Assembly (NCBI GenBank): GCA_017628305.1
Contig: JAGBZI010000011.1
Span: 1 to 38,287, forward strand
Direction of reading: 5' to 3'
Source of the DNA: Tidjanibacter sp.
Lineage (GTDB): Bacteria; Bacteroidota; Bacteroidia; Bacteroidales; Rikenellaceae
Length of the DNA stretch: 38,287 nt
Positions 18,701-26,501 of the stretch are shown piece by piece (the stretch's first letter is position 1; each line of letters begins with the position of its first letter). A model generated the notes under the pieces. The model had not been told where the DNA came from, did no database searches, and saw only the letters and a program-made list of their open reading frames with translations. The translations under genes were made by a program, and so were the position numbers.

Positions 18701-18770
18701 GCGCAGCTGCGGGCCACGCGATGGTGGCGGCAACAGCCGACAAGAGTGTGCACAAAACTATTCTTCGCAT
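15768..18770 (-). CDS. Large periplasmic tetratricopeptide-repeat protein
   Basis: A 1000-residue protein that starts with a signal peptide (MRRIVLCTLL to AAAQ, about 24 residues) followed by almost continuous helical TPR-like pairs with the W/L/G/Y/A/F/A/P pattern, e.g. ALYYAADCHATTGDSLAA and YELGNTLLSAGEYPRAV. I use the ATG at 18770; two codons upstream there is an in-frame TTG that is less likely to be the start. TPR solenoids are protein-binding scaffolds. With the adjacent 550-residue barrel this suggests an envelope complex, comparable in layout to YbgF/BamD-like assemblies but much larger. No enzymatic domain is visible. Confidence 0.85.
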   Translation of the reverse strand: MRRIVLCTLLSAVAATIAWPAAAQTRTLEDYLQRSRNLYEMGKYREAERELGAARSSATFLLHTSPVVCGEVDFLAAMCRAKLGNGAAELRRFVEDNPSSPYINEALLALGGEEYEWGNPQQAVDTFEMVDIAALSDEEAEELAFECGHAYYLLGEKEMSREWLQRLSRHGELYYHSRYLLGSIAYEAEEWAEARNHFTQLKNVADYGPILPYYLLNVEARLGNDRYVAANADVVLDGVEGTRRGEIYRCAAQSCFALEEWSEVVRHLEALKEEGVTLSREENYMVGYALYRLQKWERAAVYLRGACGAEDSLTRNASYHLADCLLRWGDKRGAMHCFSMAYTGGEDDRMREDAHYNYCKLQVELGGSNFNEEIQSLRSYLRAYPRSAHRAEMEGYLISACYAANDLKGAYATLKEFEGSGGRVKAAMQSVAYYYAAECYSRGALEESEEYCNIALDYKDYSDDIFARTLFLLGEIDYSLGRYKQAASMFDQYLALERNHHNEYPFALYNKGYANFNATRFESAYEDFRGFVAERNERDSFWADAHNRMGDAKAALKEYSAAARLYASSAATDTPERFYGAYRVAMMEGLAGNVMGRVSALENIVRQGKGNYVTRAYYELGNTLLSAGEYPRAVKVLEEFTSHNQASRDYVAALADLGLAYRNVGRDEEALATYKKIVGLTRGSREAHNALAEIRNIYIESGDVDDYFKYADEEGMNSDLGSVQRDSLSFVAAQRLYIGGDKVAASAAFDKYITENPEGVYSAAALYYAADCHATTGDSLAARERLTRLTSLYYNSYTQRGYERLAQLAAAGADWRAAAEAYAKLSEIAPNSAERVAALEKYLDAAVQSDDAAVVVAVADQVVAHADATDALVRKARFAKAGALEAQGKRNPAVAIYSALSEDVSNPEGAESFYKIIDTAFKYGSFEKAESLVYEFADKNTPHAYWLAKSFLLLGDVYTSRGDLFQARATYQSVVDGYSNTTDGIIDAAREKVASLSDNQ

Positions 18771-18844
18771 ATCCAACTCTTTTATTTATCTCTTCATTAT
18801 TACGGTGCCGGAGAGCGGTCACAACCCCCTCTCCCGCTGTTTGA

Positions 18845-19939
18845 TTACTCAACTTTCAGTCGCCACAAAGTTGCTTTGTGGACAATGGTTCCTTGGTGAA
18901 GACTCACCACACCCATGGGTGCCCTCAGCAGTGCTCGCAGCGCCACGGGGTCCATGTTGCACAGCTCCACACTGGGGTAGAGCTCCGAGGCCCTCATAAG
19001 GGGTGAGGATGTGACGAGCACCACCCTCTCTCCTCGCTCTCGGCAGGAGTCTATGAGTCGCACCAGCTTGGCCTGCTCCCGAGCGGTGGGGCGTTCCACA
19101 TCCTCCACACACACCAGCCTACACACAGGCATCATCAGCAGGTGGTTCGTGAGTTCCAAGTCGTCTACAAAAAGGCGGAAATCCCTTGCCCCCACCTTCA
19201 CACTCTCGTTGGGCTGCTCGAGGGCCACAAACTCCCACAACTCCTCGTTCCACCACTCGGGGTCGGTGGCGGCGAAGCGTCGCTCCTCACCGGTGGTCCT
19301 ATTGCGGCAGGTCACCCACGATTGTTGCTCCTCGGCCTGCTGCTCCTCGGCCATTATCTCCGGGATGTTCACCCCCTCGTCAAATGGGAATACATCGGCT
19401 ACGGGGAGGCATATAAAACTCCTCACCACAAAGGCCACACCCAACAGTGCGACCACCATCGAGCCCCACAGCCCCTTCTTACACTCACCACCCTCTCGGG
19501 CACCCCACACAGCCACCACAGCGAGCAGCGTGAGCACCACATTTTTGCCAAAGGTGGCCCAATTACCAATCGGCAGCACATCGCCAAAGCAGCCACACTC
19601 GGCCACGGGGTCGGCCACAGCCACCCACAGTGTGAGAGCCAAGAAGCAGAGGTTTACCACCAGGGCTCCTCGTGCCACCATTCGCGAGCGGCCACCTGCC
19701 AGCAGAGCCACGCCCACCAACAGTTCCACACCGATGAGCAGTGCTGCCAACGGCATCTCGGCCCACTCGAGCCATCCGACACCCAGCGCTCCGAAGTATT
19801 CGCCGAGCTTGAGCACCGTGCCATAGGGGTCAACGCCTTTGGCCACCGACGAGAAGATAAATGTGAGGCCCACAACAATGCGTGCCACCCTCGAGGGCCA
19901 AGCGTTGCTTCGTATATATGCTTCAGTTTTGCAACCCAT
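18845..19939 (-). CDS. DoxX/MauE-like membrane protein with thioredoxin-like C-terminal domain (BT_3928 type)
   Basis: The 364-residue protein has an N-terminal DoxX/MauE-like bundle of four helices (about 15-165) including CGCFGD, the Cys motif seen in MauE and other redox-linked members. A further helix leads to a periplasmic domain from about 190 whose end (VVLVTSSP, then GVVSLHQGTIVHK) looks like a thioredoxin fold. No CxxC is present there; the Cys pair is CRLVC. I associate the layout with the family called BT_3928 in Bacteroides; the role is unknown, perhaps electron or disulphide transfer across the membrane. It follows tmk by 33 nt. Confidence 0.75.
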   Translation of the reverse strand: MGCKTEAYIRSNAWPSRVARIVVGLTFIFSSVAKGVDPYGTVLKLGEYFGALGVGWLEWAEMPLAALLIGVELLVGVALLAGGRSRMVARGALVVNLCFLALTLWVAVADPVAECGCFGDVLPIGNWATFGKNVVLTLLAVVAVWGAREGGECKKGLWGSMVVALLGVAFVVRSFICLPVADVFPFDEGVNIPEIMAEEQQAEEQQSWVTCRNRTTGEERRFAATDPEWWNEELWEFVALEQPNESVKVGARDFRLFVDDLELTNHLLMMPVCRLVCVEDVERPTAREQAKLVRLIDSCRERGERVVLVTSSPLMRASELYPSVELCNMDPVALRALLRAPMGVVSLHQGTIVHKATLWRLKVE

Positions 19940-19972
19940 TCTATTTCATCATTTTTTCAGTCATCCTACGCT

Positions 19973-20650
19973 CTACAACAGGTGGCGCACCTTAGCTGCC
20001 ACCCTCTCGAAAATCTGCTCGGGCGAGGCCATCTCCCCCTCCGGCGTGGAGCAATCCACCACTTGGAGTTCGCCATCCGCCGAGGCTGCCTCCAGATAGA
20101 CCTCCCTCACCCTGCGCTGCAGGTCGAGCGACTTCTCGTGAATATCGACCCCTCCGGCCAGATAGTTGCGGTCGTCACCCTCCCTCTGGGCGGTCAGCTT
20201 GGCCTCCGTAAATCCGAAGGGTACATCCAGAAAGAGCGACACTGTGGGGCGAGGAATCTTAAACTCCTCATACTCCGTGCGGAGTATCCACTCCCTCAGC
20301 GTCTTGCGCTCCTCCTCGGAGCCCACCTTGGCACATTGGTAGCCGATGTTGGAGTAGACATACCTGTCCACAATCACACACTTGCCCTCCTCGAGCCATC
20401 CGTTTATCATTCGTGCCGCATCGGCCCTGTCGCCCGCGTAGAGCAGTGCCACAAGATAGGGGTTCACCTGCTCCACAGAGCCCAGCTCGCCCCTCAGGAA
20501 GCGTGCAATCATATCGCCATAGATGGGGGCGTCGAACCTCGGGAAGTGGAGATACTCACACTCCCTGCCCGTAGCCTCAACCATCTGGCGCAAAAGTTTA
20601 ATCTGTGTGGATTTACCGGCTCCGTCCAAGCCTTCGAGTACTATGAACAT
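19973..20650 (-). CDS. tmk: Thymidylate (dTMP) kinase
   Basis: A 225-residue P-loop kinase that converts dTMP to dTDP. The P-loop is EGLDGAGKST (6-15), and DRYVYSN (95-101) is the substrate-binding DRY motif. FPRF and LLYAGDRADA, around residues 36-39 and 69-78, are also family features. It lies 96 nt after sufS, with a hairpin between them, and 33 nt before the DoxX-like gene. Length is normal. Confidence 0.93.
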   Translation of the reverse strand: MFIVLEGLDGAGKSTQIKLLRQMVEATGRECEYLHFPRFDAPIYGDMIARFLRGELGSVEQVNPYLVALLYAGDRADAARMINGWLEEGKCVIVDRYVYSNIGYQCAKVGSEEERKTLREWILRTEYEEFKIPRPTVSLFLDVPFGFTEAKLTAQREGDDRNYLAGGVDIHEKSLDLQRRVREVYLEAASADGELQVVDCSTPEGEMASPEQIFERVAAKVRHLL

Positions 20651-20708
20651 AATTCAGTGTTTGTTTTAGCAGTCTGCTCTTCGCTTATTTTGGTTTTCTA
20701 TTTTCGCT

Positions 20709-20738
20709 CGGCACAACAAACGAGCTCTTGCTGCTCGT
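20709..20738 (-). terminator. Possible weak terminator or 3' hairpin after sufS
   Basis: ACGAGC (20720-20725) and GCTCGT (20733-20738) form a 6-bp stem with a 7-nt loop just past the sufS stop. On the - strand it is followed by TTGTTGTG rather than a clean T-run, so termination would be partial. The rest of the 96-nt sufS-tmk gap shows nothing else. Confidence 0.35.
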
Positions 20739-20746
20739 GCCTACTT

Positions 20747-21967
20747 TCAACCCTTCAACATTCTCACGGCCTTTCTCACTGCAGCCACCAGCGCATCCAC
20801 CTCCGCCATGGTGTTATACATGCCAAACGAAGCGCGCGCCATGCCCTGCACACCATAGTGGGCCATTACGGGGTCGGCGCAGTGGGCTCCCGTACGGATA
20901 GCCACGCCGCTGCGGTCGAGCACCGAGCCGAGGTCGAAGTTGTGGACACCCTCCACATTGAAGCTCACGATGCTGCACTTATCCTCCGTGGTGCCATAAA
21001 TCCTCAGCCCCTCGACCTTGCCGAGCTCCTCGGTGGCATAGTCGAGCAGAGCCTTTTCGTGGGCCAACACACCGCCCCTATCGACCCCTCGGAGGAACTT
21101 TATGGCCTCCGCCAAGCCGATAGCGTCGATGTAGTTTGCCGTGCCGGCCTCAAACTTCAGTGGCAGGTCGGCATAGGTGGTCTTCTCGAAGGTCACCCTC
21201 TTCACCATGTCGCCGCCGCCCAAAAATGGGGGCATCTTCTCCAGCAGCTCCCTGCGGCCATAGAGCACACCCACACCATTGGGGCCATAGAGTTTGTGGC
21301 TCGAGAAGGCGTAGAAGTCACACCCAAGCTCCCTCACATTCACCTCGCTATGCACAAATCCCTGACAGCCATCCACAACTACCACGGCACCCACCGAGTG
21401 AGCCCTGTCAATAATGGGCTTCAGGTTGGGCATTGTGCCCAGCGTATTGCTTGCCTGTGTGACTGCCACCACCCTTGTTCGCTCATCCACCAGATCCTCG
21501 AGCAGCTCCATGCGCAACGCACCCTCGTCGTCGAAGGGAAGCACCCTGAGGCTCGCACCCCTACGCTGACAGAGCATCTGCCAAGGGACAATATTGGAGT
21601 GGTGCTCCATCTCGCTCACCACCACATTATCGCCCTCTCCAACGCTCACCTCGCCCCAAGTGTAGGCCACAGTATTGAGGCTTGCGGTGGCACCCGCGGT
21701 GAAAATCACCTCACCCGTATCCGGCGTACCGAGTGCCTCGGCCACCGTGAGGCGTGCATCCTCATAGAGCGCCGTGCAACGCTCCGAGAGGTAGTGGACA
21801 CCTCGGTGTATGTTGGCATTCTCCGAGCGGTAGAGCTCCGCCACACGCTCGATGACGCAGCGAGGCTTCTGGGCAGTGGCTCCGTTGTCGAGATAGACGA
21901 GCGGTTTGCCATAGACCTTCTCGTTCAAAATGGGGAACTCTCCCCTGATATCTTCCGGCCTGAACAT
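20747..21967 (-). CDS. sufS: Cysteine desulfurase SufS
   Basis: A 406-residue PLP enzyme that takes sulfur from cysteine for Fe-S assembly. EHHSN (121-125) contains the cofactor-stacking His, SSHK (222-225) contains the PLP Lys225, and RTGAHCADP (358-366) carries the persulfide Cys363 in the short loop typical of group II (SufS) enzymes. It is the last gene of the sufBCDS set, 42 nt after sufD. No SufE or SufU sulfur acceptor gene is visible nearby. Confidence 0.96.
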   Translation of the reverse strand: MFRPEDIRGEFPILNEKVYGKPLVYLDNGATAQKPRCVIERVAELYRSENANIHRGVHYLSERCTALYEDARLTVAEALGTPDTGEVIFTAGATASLNTVAYTWGEVSVGEGDNVVVSEMEHHSNIVPWQMLCQRRGASLRVLPFDDEGALRMELLEDLVDERTRVVAVTQASNTLGTMPNLKPIIDRAHSVGAVVVVDGCQGFVHSEVNVRELGCDFYAFSSHKLYGPNGVGVLYGRRELLEKMPPFLGGGDMVKRVTFEKTTYADLPLKFEAGTANYIDAIGLAEAIKFLRGVDRGGVLAHEKALLDYATEELGKVEGLRIYGTTEDKCSIVSFNVEGVHNFDLGSVLDRSGVAIRTGAHCADPVMAHYGVQGMARASFGMYNTMAEVDALVAAVRKAVRMLKG

Positions 21968-22009
21968 TTCGTGCTATAGGTTAGAAAGAGACTCTGTGTG
22001 TCGTTTTTA

Positions 22010-22702
22010 TTACTCTGCGGGGAAGAGCAGCCTCTCCATCTCCTCGCGCAGGGGCTCGTCGTCGACCCTGTCGAGCACCTGACGGATGAAGCCTCCGAGC
22101 TGCAACTTGCGTGCATCCTCCTCGGAGAGTCCCCTCTGGCGCATGTAGTATATCTGCTCCTCGTTCATCTGGCCCACGGTTGCTCCGTGCGAACACTTCA
22201 CATCGTCGGCATAAATCTCCAGCTGTGGGAGGGTCTGAATTCTCGCCGCGGGGCTCAGCACCACATTGCGGCTCTGCTGATAGGCCTCGGTGCGCTGCGC
22301 ATCGGGGGCCACATAGACAAGTCCCTCGAAGAGGCCATAGCCCTCATCGTCGGCCACACCCCTCACCTGCTGATTGCTGCGACAGTCGGCCACATTGTGG
22401 CGCATATCGGTGTGCACCTTGGCCACACCCCTCTCGCGAGCCGCAAAGAGACCCCACAGCTCAGCCTCGGCACCTGCGCCGTTGAGCTCCACGCGGTAGT
22501 CGTAGCTCACACTGCCACTCGTGGAGGCCACAAAGAGCAGCTTGGCACGGGCACCCTCGGCAAGGGTCACCCTCACCTTGTGGTCGTCCTCGCCACAGAG
22601 CTGGTAGAGCTCCAAGCTCTCGCCGGCGGCCACCTCATAGCAGCCGCCACACTCGCCACACCCTGCTCCTCGCAACACTACTTTTCGTGTTTTCTGCTCC
22701 AT
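22010..22702 (-). CDS. sufD: SufD, unusually short, with N-terminal CxxCxxC
   Basis: At 230 residues this is about half the usual SufD length. The visible part corresponds to the beta-helix core and the C-terminal helices: IYADDVKCSHGATVG with Cys170 and His172 is the strongest SufB/SufD signature, followed by the helix ending in FIRQVL. The N-terminal helical domain of ordinary SufD is missing. In its place the protein begins with C15-GE-C18-GG-C21, a CxxCxxC motif. There is no in-frame extension upstream because sufC ends 7 nt before the ATG. SufD partners SufB and SufC in the scaffold that assembles the cluster. Confidence 0.85.
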   Translation of the reverse strand: MEQKTRKVVLRGAGCGECGGCYEVAAGESLELYQLCGEDDHKVRVTLAEGARAKLLFVASTSGSVSYDYRVELNGAGAEAELWGLFAARERGVAKVHTDMRHNVADCRSNQQVRGVADDEGYGLFEGLVYVAPDAQRTEAYQQSRNVVLSPAARIQTLPQLEIYADDVKCSHGATVGQMNEEQIYYMRQRGLSEEDARKLQLGGFIRQVLDRVDDEPLREEMERLLFPAE

Positions 22703-22709
22703 GGTATGC

Positions 22710-23462
<753 letters not shown>

Positions 23463-23468
23463 AGTATC

Positions 23469-23527
23469 TTTAGCGTTCAGCTGTCAGCATTCAGCTTTCA
23501 GCTCTTTTTATTAGTTTTCAGTTTTCA
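23469..23527 (-). repeat. Heptanucleotide tandem repeats upstream of sufC
   Basis: On the + strand five consecutive 7-mers (23469-23503) read TTTAGCG, TTCAGCT, GTCAGCA, TTCAGCT, TTCAGCT, and after a 10-nt break GTTTTCA occurs twice (23514-23527). The array begins 6 nt upstream of the sufC ATG. The rest of the 241-nt gap (23528-23703) has a run of seven C at 23574-23580 and no ORF or clear promoter. Confidence 0.85.
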
Positions 23528-23703
23528 GACTTCAATACCGAATTTTAATGTTTAGGCGCTCGCCTTTCCGCCGCCCCCCCGCGAGTGCATATCGTGGAGG
23601 GAGTTTTGTGCCGGCGGCTGAGGGAGAGTCCGCAGTTTACTCGGGGTAAATGAGGAACTCGACCGACACCGACGGTGCAAAAATCACCCGCGAGATGCGC
23701 TCG

Positions 23704-25149
23704 CTATCCGACAGAGCCCTCCAGCGATATAGACAACAACTTCTGCGCCTCCACAGCAAACTCCATGGGCAACTTTGCAAGCACCTCTTTGGCATAGCCG
23801 TTCACAATAAGACCCACAGCCTCCTCAGTGCCGATACCCCTCTGGTTGCAGTAGAAGAGTTGGTCGTCGGAAATCTTGGAGGTGGTAGCCTCGTGCTCCA
23901 CCACAGCCGAGGTGTTGCGACAGTCGATATAGGGGAATGTGTGGGCGCCACACTTGTCACCAATCAGCAGCGAGTCGCACTGCGAGTAGTTCCTCGCGCC
24001 CTCCGCACCGGGCATCACCTTCACCAATCCGCGGTAACTATTCTCGCTGCGGCCGGCCGAGATACCCTTCGACACGATACGACTGCGGCTATTCTTGCCG
24101 ATGTGAATCATCTTCGTACCCGTGTCGGCCTGCTGGAAGTTGTTGGTGAGGGCCACCGAGTAGAACTCGCCCACGGTGTTGTCGCCCTTCAGGATGCAGC
24201 TGGGATACTTCCATGTGATGGCCGAGCCTGTCTCCACCTGTGTCCACGAGAGCCTTGCGTTGTCACCGCGACAAATGCCCCTCTTGGTCACAAAGTTGTA
24301 GATACCACCCTTGCCCTCCGCATCACCGGGGTACCAGTTCTGCACTGTGGAGTACTTCACCTCGGCATCTTTCTCCACCACAATCTCTACCACCGCGGCA
24401 TGCAGCTGATTTTCGTCGCGCATGGGGGCAGTGCAACCCTCCAAGTAGCTCACATAGGCACCCTCGTCGGCCACAATGAGCGTACGCTCAAACTGACCCG
24501 TGCCCGCAGCATTGATGCGGAAGTAGGTGGAGAGCTCCATGGGGCACCTCACACCCTTGGGGATGTAGCAGAAGGAGCCATCCGAGAAGACCGCCGCATT
24601 GAGGGCCGAGTAGAAGTTGTCGCTCACGGGCACCACCGAGCCGAGGTACTTACGCACAAGGTCGGGGTACTCCCTGATAGCCTCGCTCATGGAGCAGAAG
24701 ATGATACCCTTCTCGGCCAGCGTCTCGCGGAAGGTGGTCTTCACCGACACCGAGTCCATCACAGCGTCGACAGCCACACCCGCCAGAGCCATCTGCTCCT
24801 CGAGTGGAATACCGAGCTTGTCGAATGTTTCGCGCAGTTTGGGGTCCACCTCGTCCATCGAGCTTTTGTCGGGTCCCTTCTTGGGGGCGGCGAAGTAGAT
24901 GACATCCTGAAAATCTATGGGAGGAATGCGCAGATGTGCCCACTCGGGCAGGGGCATCGTGAGCCACTTGCGATAGGCATCCAGTCGATACTCCAGCATC
25001 CACTCGGGCTCCTCTTTGAGGGCCGAGATTTGGCGCACTATATCCTCATTAAGCCCCTTGGGGAGTGTATGCGTTTCGATGTCGGTCACGAAACCATACT
25101 CATACTCCTTGGAGGTAATATCGTTCAATATTTTATCCTGTTCTGACAT
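23704..25149 (-). CDS. sufB: Fe-S cluster assembly scaffold SufB
   Basis: A 481-residue protein of normal SufB length. The N-terminal part ([19 protein letters not shown]) and the later segment with [25 protein letters not shown] are hallmarks, and the region near [37 protein letters not shown] holds the conserved Cys and His residues of the cluster-assembly site. It is the first gene of the set, the order being sufB, sufC, sufD, sufS. A TATATTTG element lies 20 nt upstream on the - strand, so a very short leader is likely. Confidence 0.97.
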   Translation of the reverse strand: MSEQDKILNDITSKEYEYGFVTDIETHTLPKGLNEDIVRQISALKEEPEWMLEYRLDAYRKWLTMPLPEWAHLRIPPIDFQDVIYFAAPKKGPDKSSMDEVDPKLRETFDKLGIPLEEQMALAGVAVDAVMDSVSVKTTFRETLAEKGIIFCSMSEAIREYPDLVRKYLGSVVPVSDNFYSALNAAVFSDGSFCYIPKGVRCPMELSTYFRINAAGTGQFERTLIVADEGAYVSYLEGCTAPMRDENQLHAAVVEIVVEKDAEVKYSTVQNWYPGDAEGKGGIYNFVTKRGICRGDNARLSWTQVETGSAITWKYPSCILKGDNTVGEFYSVALTNNFQQADTGTKMIHIGKNSRSRIVSKGISAGRSENSYRGLVKVMPGAEGARNYSQCDSLLIGDKCGAHTFPYIDCRNTSAVVEHEATTSKISDDQLFYCNQRGIGTEEAVGLIVNGYAKEVLAKLPMEFAVEAQKLLSISLEGSVG

Positions 25150-25168
25150 ATCGAATGTGTTTAGTTTA

Positions 25169-25176
25169 CAAATATA
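25169..25176 (-). promoter_or_regulatory. Candidate -7 element of the sufB promoter
   Basis: The complement of 25169-25176 reads TATATTTG, a perfect TAnnTTTG. At the proper distance the -33 is only a weak TTTA (near 25198-25201). Transcription would start around 25163, leaving roughly 13 nt before the sufB ATG. Confidence 0.4.
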
Positions 25177-25251
25177 CTAAAATTCCATTGAAATCCTTAA
25201 ATCGCGAGTTTAATTTTGCCAAAATTTTTTACTCCTACGGAGTAAGGCAAC

Positions 25252-25276
25252 AAAAAAAGGCCCCCGAAGGAGCCTT
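25252..25276 (-). terminator. Intrinsic terminator of the EamA permease gene
   Basis: On the - strand AAGGCTCC, loop TTCG, GGGGCCTT forms an 8-bp stem (one G-U) with a stable UUCG tetraloop, followed by seven T in total. It lies 30 nt beyond the EamA stop and insulates sufB from that gene. Confidence 0.88.
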
Positions 25277-25305
25277 CATATTGCAAATTGTTTGCCACGG
25301 GATTG

Positions 25306-26208
25306 CTACACCAAACTGCCGTGGAGCAGCAGGTACAAGCCCACCAGCAACACACACAAGGCAAACGCCTTGGAGCGTATGTTGCGCTCCTTGAAGAAGA
25401 TAGCACCCAGAGTGAACGACACGATGACCGACCCCCTGCGCATCAGCGAGATGACCGCCAGCAGGGCTCCCTCCTGCGCCAACGCATTGAAGTAGCAGAA
25501 GTCCGCAATCGACAAGAAGAGGGAGATGAGCACAATGCTCCACCTCCACGAGAACTTATCCTCCTTACGCTTCGGGCGCCAAATGATGAGGGTCAGAACT
25601 CCGTAGAGCAGAGCCACATAGAGTCCACACCACGCCTGCACCGAAGCGGGCTGTATGCCACGCATCAAAATCTTGTCGCAGAAGGCGCTGCCACAGCCAA
25701 GAAGCACCGCCATGAAGAGGTAGAGAATTCCCCTGTTTTTAGTGAATTTTATGCCCTCCTTATGGCTCGAGCGGTTCATCATGTAGAATGCCACAAAGGC
25801 CACCACAACACCCGCCCATTGGTAGAGGTTGAGCCTCTCTCCAAAGATGAGGATGGAGCCCAAGAGCACCAACACGGGACGCAGAGCATAGATGGGCGAC
25901 ACAATGGTGAGAGGCAGATACTTAACTGCCAGATAACCAAACAGCCAAGTGGCCGCCACAATGACTGCTTTGAGCGCTATGAGCAGGTGCTCGCGGAGCG
26001 ATATGGGCACCACATAGAAGGGGTTACCCTCCGCAAACCACCCCAAATCGAACTCCGAGGAGAGGATGACGGGGAAGAACAAAAGTGCCGAGATGGAGGT
26101 GGCGACGGTGAGCACAGGCAACACCGCATTACCCTCCACGGAACGCTTCTTGGCCACATCATAAAAGCCAAGCAAAACCGACGAAATCAGCGCAAGCCAA
26201 ATCCACAT
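25306..26208 (-). CDS. EamA/DMT-superfamily permease
   Basis: A 300-residue inner-membrane protein with about ten hydrophobic helices in two EamA repeats, as in drug/metabolite transporters. The N-terminus MWIWLALISSVLLGFYDVAKK and the loop near YLPLTIVSPIYALRPVLVLLGS fit this family, whose members export or import small metabolites. The substrate is unknown. It has its own terminator downstream and a 293-nt gap upstream (26209-26501) that carries heptamer repeats and two hairpins, so it is probably a single-gene transcript. Confidence 0.87.
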   Translation of the reverse strand: MWIWLALISSVLLGFYDVAKKRSVEGNAVLPVLTVATSISALLFFPVILSSEFDLGWFAEGNPFYVVPISLREHLLIALKAVIVAATWLFGYLAVKYLPLTIVSPIYALRPVLVLLGSILIFGERLNLYQWAGVVVAFVAFYMMNRSSHKEGIKFTKNRGILYLFMAVLLGCGSAFCDKILMRGIQPASVQAWCGLYVALLYGVLTLIIWRPKRKEDKFSWRWSIVLISLFLSIADFCYFNALAQEGALLAVISLMRRGSVIVSFTLGAIFFKERNIRSKAFALCVLLVGLYLLLHGSLV

Positions 26209-26248
26209 AATTATTGTTGTTACAGTTTGAGCGACAAAAGTGGGGAAT

Positions 26249-26283
26249 AAAATGCAAAATTCAAAATCGAAAATTCAAAATCG
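26249..26283 (-). repeat. Five heptanucleotide repeats upstream of the EamA gene
   Basis: The + strand reads AAAATGC, AAAATTC, AAAATCG, AAAATTC, AAAATCG, so a perfect 14-bp direct repeat is embedded in a 7-bp period. The array begins about 40 nt upstream of the EamA ATG. Confidence 0.88.
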
Positions 26284-26402
26284 CCCCACGAAGGTCAGCT
26301 ATTTAAGGTAAGAATTGAAAAGTTGAGAGCAGTGGCGCATCCTTGCCAAGAATTGCCATCGCAAAAAGAGCACATTGCAAGATAAATACAAGGCGCACAA
26401 GA

Positions 26403-26445
26403 AAACCCCTGCCTCATTTGCGAGAAGCAAATCTGGCAGGGGTTT
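26403..26445 (-). terminator. Large hairpin, probable infB terminator
   Basis: The arms 26403-26413 and 26435-26445 pair over 11 bp, followed by a 2x2 internal loop and a further 6-bp stem (26416-26421 with 26427-26432) with a 5-nt loop. On the - strand the hairpin ends in TTTT. A second stem-loop (GCGAGCA/TGCTCGC, about 26454-26474) lies between it and the infB stop at 26502. Confidence 0.7.
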
Positions 26446-26501
26446 ATTGTTGGCGAGCACAACAGTTGCTCGCAAGGTGCGCTTGGACAAGAAGAGTTTT
26501 A

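Noticed and set aside
18771..18776. TTG start two codons upstream of the TPR gene
   Set aside because: The ATG at 18770 is more usual and keeps an intact signal peptide.
15771..18899. Long + strand open frame opposite the TPR gene
   Set aside because: It lies antisense to the TPR solenoid and has no signal, repeat or domain; the - strand frame has both a signal peptide and repeats.
19142..21979. + strand open frame spanning tmk and sufS in antisense
   Set aside because: It crosses three clear - strand genes and has no coding features of its own.
25231..25243. ACTCC-TAC-GGAGT palindrome as terminator
   Set aside because: The run on the - strand is A, not T; the neighbouring hairpin at 25252-25276 is the real terminator.
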